64,000 nt of DNA from Ectobius pallidus. Taxonomy: Eukaryota; Arthropoda; Insecta; Blattodea; Ectobiidae. A model generated the notes under the pieces. The model searched no databases. It worked only from the letters and a program-made list of their open reading frames with translations, and was not told the origin of the DNA. Positions within the stretch are counted from its first letter, which is position 1; every line of letters starts with the position of its first letter. Both the position numbers and the translations under genes were made by a program. This document shows, in pieces, positions 61,326 to 64,000 of the stretch. The stretch covers positions 140,765,686 to 140,829,685 of the forward strand of contig CAXKWD010000005.1 of assembly GCA_964059195.1 (NCBI GenBank), written 5' to 3'.

Positions 61326-62290
61326 TCTATATTAATAAAAATGAATTTACAAAAGGGTTGTTGCCGCATCACTTGAGAACGGCTCTACCGATTTAGCTGA
61401 TTTCTTTTCTGTTGTGTTCGTAATTGCCAGGACAAGGTTTGTATGAAAGAAAATTTTTGGAAAATCCAAGGGAAAAGTCGGAAATGTGAAATGAGGCACA
61501 GTTAGAGAGTTCTCCTGTTAATTGTTTACATAACGAAAGTTTTGTTAACGGTGTTCACATAGGGCTTTGGAAACTATATTATAATACTGGGCTTTAACAA
61601 GATCTGATACTATCGATGTAATTAATACGATACATTTGTGAAAATAATTCTTGAGGAATAAAATCCACGAAAATAAAGCAGTCACATAACTTTCTCTACC
61701 CTCGACATGGAAAATATTTTCTCACTTCATATTTTGATGTAGAATAAGCGGTCGTATTGCAGGGAAAACTGGCAAGTGTTTCTCTATTAGTTGAGAAATA
61801 GGGCTAGGGATGTTTATCAGAGGCCCTAAGCATTTAAAAGAAGACAAAATGGGATGGAACATTTTCAGTCCCACGCGCGCAGTATATTATGTCCCAGGTT
61901 TTTGGGAAGGAAAGTAGGAAAGTGATATTGAATTTCTTTTTTACTTCAGCCCCGAAACGGTTGTATGGTAATATGAGAGTGAGAAATACAATTTTCAATG
62001 CAATACAATCTTATGTAACCGGAATTTCTTTTTCTTCTTGTTTGCACTCCTCCCAGGCATGGTGTGTAGAAGCAATGGAATGCAACATCCTACATCTTCT
62101 ATGAGCCATAAAATGCTATATCTAGCGTTTTCTGAGGGAATAGTCTGAGTGTCATATGTCGTTCTTTCTCATTTCTGATTATACATACATATTTTATAAG
62201 GACCTAGAGTTTCAGCTTCGAAAGTCCTCCATAAGTTAATTTCATATTACAAAGTACAAAACCCGGGCGACGCCGGGCCTTTTAAGCTAG
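61326..62290 (+). mobile_element. Helitron-like element, second copy
   Basis: Starts TCTATATTAATAAAAATGAA and ends CCCGGGCGACGCCGGGCCTT then TTAAG-CTAG. It shares the hairpin and internal blocks (CTCACTTCATATTTTGATGT; ATAAGGACCTAGAGTTTC) with the other two. Non-autonomous. Confidence 0.78.
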
Positions 62291-62941
62291 CAGTATATAT
62301 AGTACTAGTATTATACCATTATATTTTCTCCTTTTTATTTATTTTTTGACGAGTCAACAGTTTACCAGCTTTTAAGCTATTTCGTAAATGATTGTGACAA
62401 ATTACTTACTTACTTACTTACTTTAAATCAATGTTACGACTGAAATTCAAGTCAAGAAAAAAAGATGACATGTCATAAATATCCGGCCCTATAATTATTA
62501 TAACCATATTCCTTCCGTATGATTTGTTCGGAAAAACTGGAAACCTAAGTATTCCCCATGGTCACTTGAAATTAAACTGCAGGGTAGTGAAAAATTAACT
62601 GATGAGTGGGTTAGGTTGATCTTGAAGAGACGTCTCGAACTGCTGCATTAGTGCTGATAAAAGGATCCCTTCCAAAGTATTTGGTATAACCATTGAAACC
62701 TCTATATTGACCAGGTCTGAACTGTAACGCCTGATGAGAATGACTAGACTTCCCGCGTTACTCCTGTGCTGAAGTAGTTGCCGCGTTATCGCATGCAGGC
62801 GGACTGCTTGAAACTAACAGTAGGGGAGCAAAGTAAGAGCTATTTGTCAATTTAAAATATTGCATACAAATTAAAATCATTACTCAAATAGCAAACCTTT
62901 TATCTATAATTATAAGTAAGAAATAGTTCAGAAAAAATCAA

Positions 62942-62942
<1 letters not shown>

Positions 62943-62987
<45 letters not shown>

Positions 62988-63775
62988 TGGGTTTGTCCTG
63001 ACTGACTTAACTAATGACTGACAGAGAATTAACGTAGGGCCTAAACTATAACAGGCAGAGACTTGGAATTTTGACAGCACCTTCGTTTCAAAATGTAAGT
63101 GCTCACTAAGAAAGGATTTTGCAAAATTTTGATTTTAAATGCCAAAAATCAAATGTTTTGGAGACATAATACCTTTTTACACAGAATTATCTAATCCAAA
63201 TCACATTCCATGACAACAGTGTATTGTTGGCAGTGTTCACAGGTAGGTTTGGAAATAAATGACACGGGACTTTGACAAATTAGAGAAGCTATCGATATAA
63301 TTCATCTAATGCACAATGTGATGCAGTCACACAATTTCTCTACCCTGAACATTGAGAATACCTTACGAGGTATGGTAATATGTATATTATTATATACCAG
63401 GTTTTTGAGTAGGGAAGTATGAAAGTGATATTGACTTTGTTTTTAATTTCATCCCCGAAACGGTTGGTTGGTATTTCGCAAAGGCAATACAATTTTCTGT
63501 TACCGGAATTTCTATTTTTTCTTATTTCAACTCCTACCTGGCTTGGTGTGTAGAAGCGATGGGTTGCAAAATTCTACATCCTCTATGAGCCATAAAAGGC
63601 TATATCAAGCGTTTTCTGAGAGAATGGTTTGAGGGAAATAAGCAGTTCTTCTTCATTTCAAATTCTAAATACCTATCTAAACAAGGACCTAGAATTTGAA
63701 AATCGAAAGTCCTTCGTAATTTAATTTAGAATTACAAAATACAAAACCCGGGCGACACCGGGTCTTTTAAGCTAG
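62943..63775 (+). mobile_element. Helitron-like element, third copy
   Basis: 3' end CCCGGGCGACACCGGGTCTT and CTAG before T is clear. The 5' end is placed at TC before an (AT)n run (62945-62985) and is uncertain. One hairpin base differs (GACACC). Confidence 0.7.
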
Positions 63776-64000
63776 TTTATCATAAAAGTCACCAGATATT
63801 ACTCCATTAAAGTATGTTTTGACAATGAGCAAGACCTTCATTGTTGTAACTTTTATTAATGTAGTGTGAAACATATGATACTGGCCAATCACAAAAAAGT
63901 GGGACATTTGAGTTTCCCCAATAAAACTTTCGGGACAGTGGGACATTTTGTCAAAAAAGGGACTGTCCGGGAAAAACGGAACGAATGGACACTCTAATCT

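Larger units (their letters stand above)
61042..63996. mobile_element. possible DNA transposon hosting two nested Helitrons
   Basis: TAGGGTGTCCAT at 61042 faces TAGAGTGTCCAT inverted at 63985-63996; inside both ends are GGGACAG and GGACA-rich tracts. The two Helitrons lie between. A related stretch (GTGTTCTGG...GGGACAGTCCC) is at 33735-33795. The right end touches the window edge, so the target duplication cannot be checked. Confidence 0.4.

Overview
The window looks like about 64 kb of a large, AT-rich, repeat-laden arthropod genome, most likely a hemimetabolous insect. The species cannot be fixed from sequence alone. Evidence is eukaryotic: short GC-richer exons with GT/AG borders in long AT-rich introns, tRNA-derived SINEs, Helitrons, mariner/Tc1, hAT and pogo-like remnants, LINE 3' ends and many microsatellites. 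No bacterial gene organisation is present.

One host gene fills the window. It lies on the minus strand and encodes a kazrin / Liprin-gamma family protein. Eight coding exons were joined with consistent phase: 57136-57229 (candidate start), 50883-51052, 48364-48811, 44240-44503, 39635-39762, 37093-37269, 35346-35649 and 23696-23890. They give 593 residues and end in phase 1 at a strong donor. The conserved C-terminal SAM domains of the family were not found and should lie beyond the left edge, so most of 1-22.9 kb is probably intron. Two alternative 3' forms are suggested. One reads through the exon 8 donor into 253 more codons rich in tyrosine motifs (to 22938). The other is a phase-compatible terminal exon with a stop and a poly(A) signal at 25302-25498.

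The introns are crowded with mobile DNA. The best-preserved element is a Tc1/mariner-group transposon (40840-44099) with an intact 471-residue transposase, DD82E spacing as in the Sailor group, recognisable terminal inverted repeats and TA flanks. A large inverted array of about 174-bp units sits between its gene and its right end. Others include three Helitron-like elements sharing a 3' hairpin, a hAT MITE inside a SINE, a pogo-like MITE, a possible MULE-like element, a mariner inverted dimer and two copies of a minisatellite-filled element.

Two themes stand out. First, many repeats are inverted dimers. Two copies of a tRNA-like foldback unit and a 750-bp palindrome carry 12-14 bp target duplications, which implies retroposition of palindromic units. 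Second, short motifs with a hammerhead-ribozyme-like core recur at about six places. The best, at 24121-24162, has both core boxes, a 5-bp stem II, a 4-bp stem I and a self-complementary stem III, as in dimeric hammerheads. No virus, CRISPR array, rRNA or convincing functional tRNA gene was seen.
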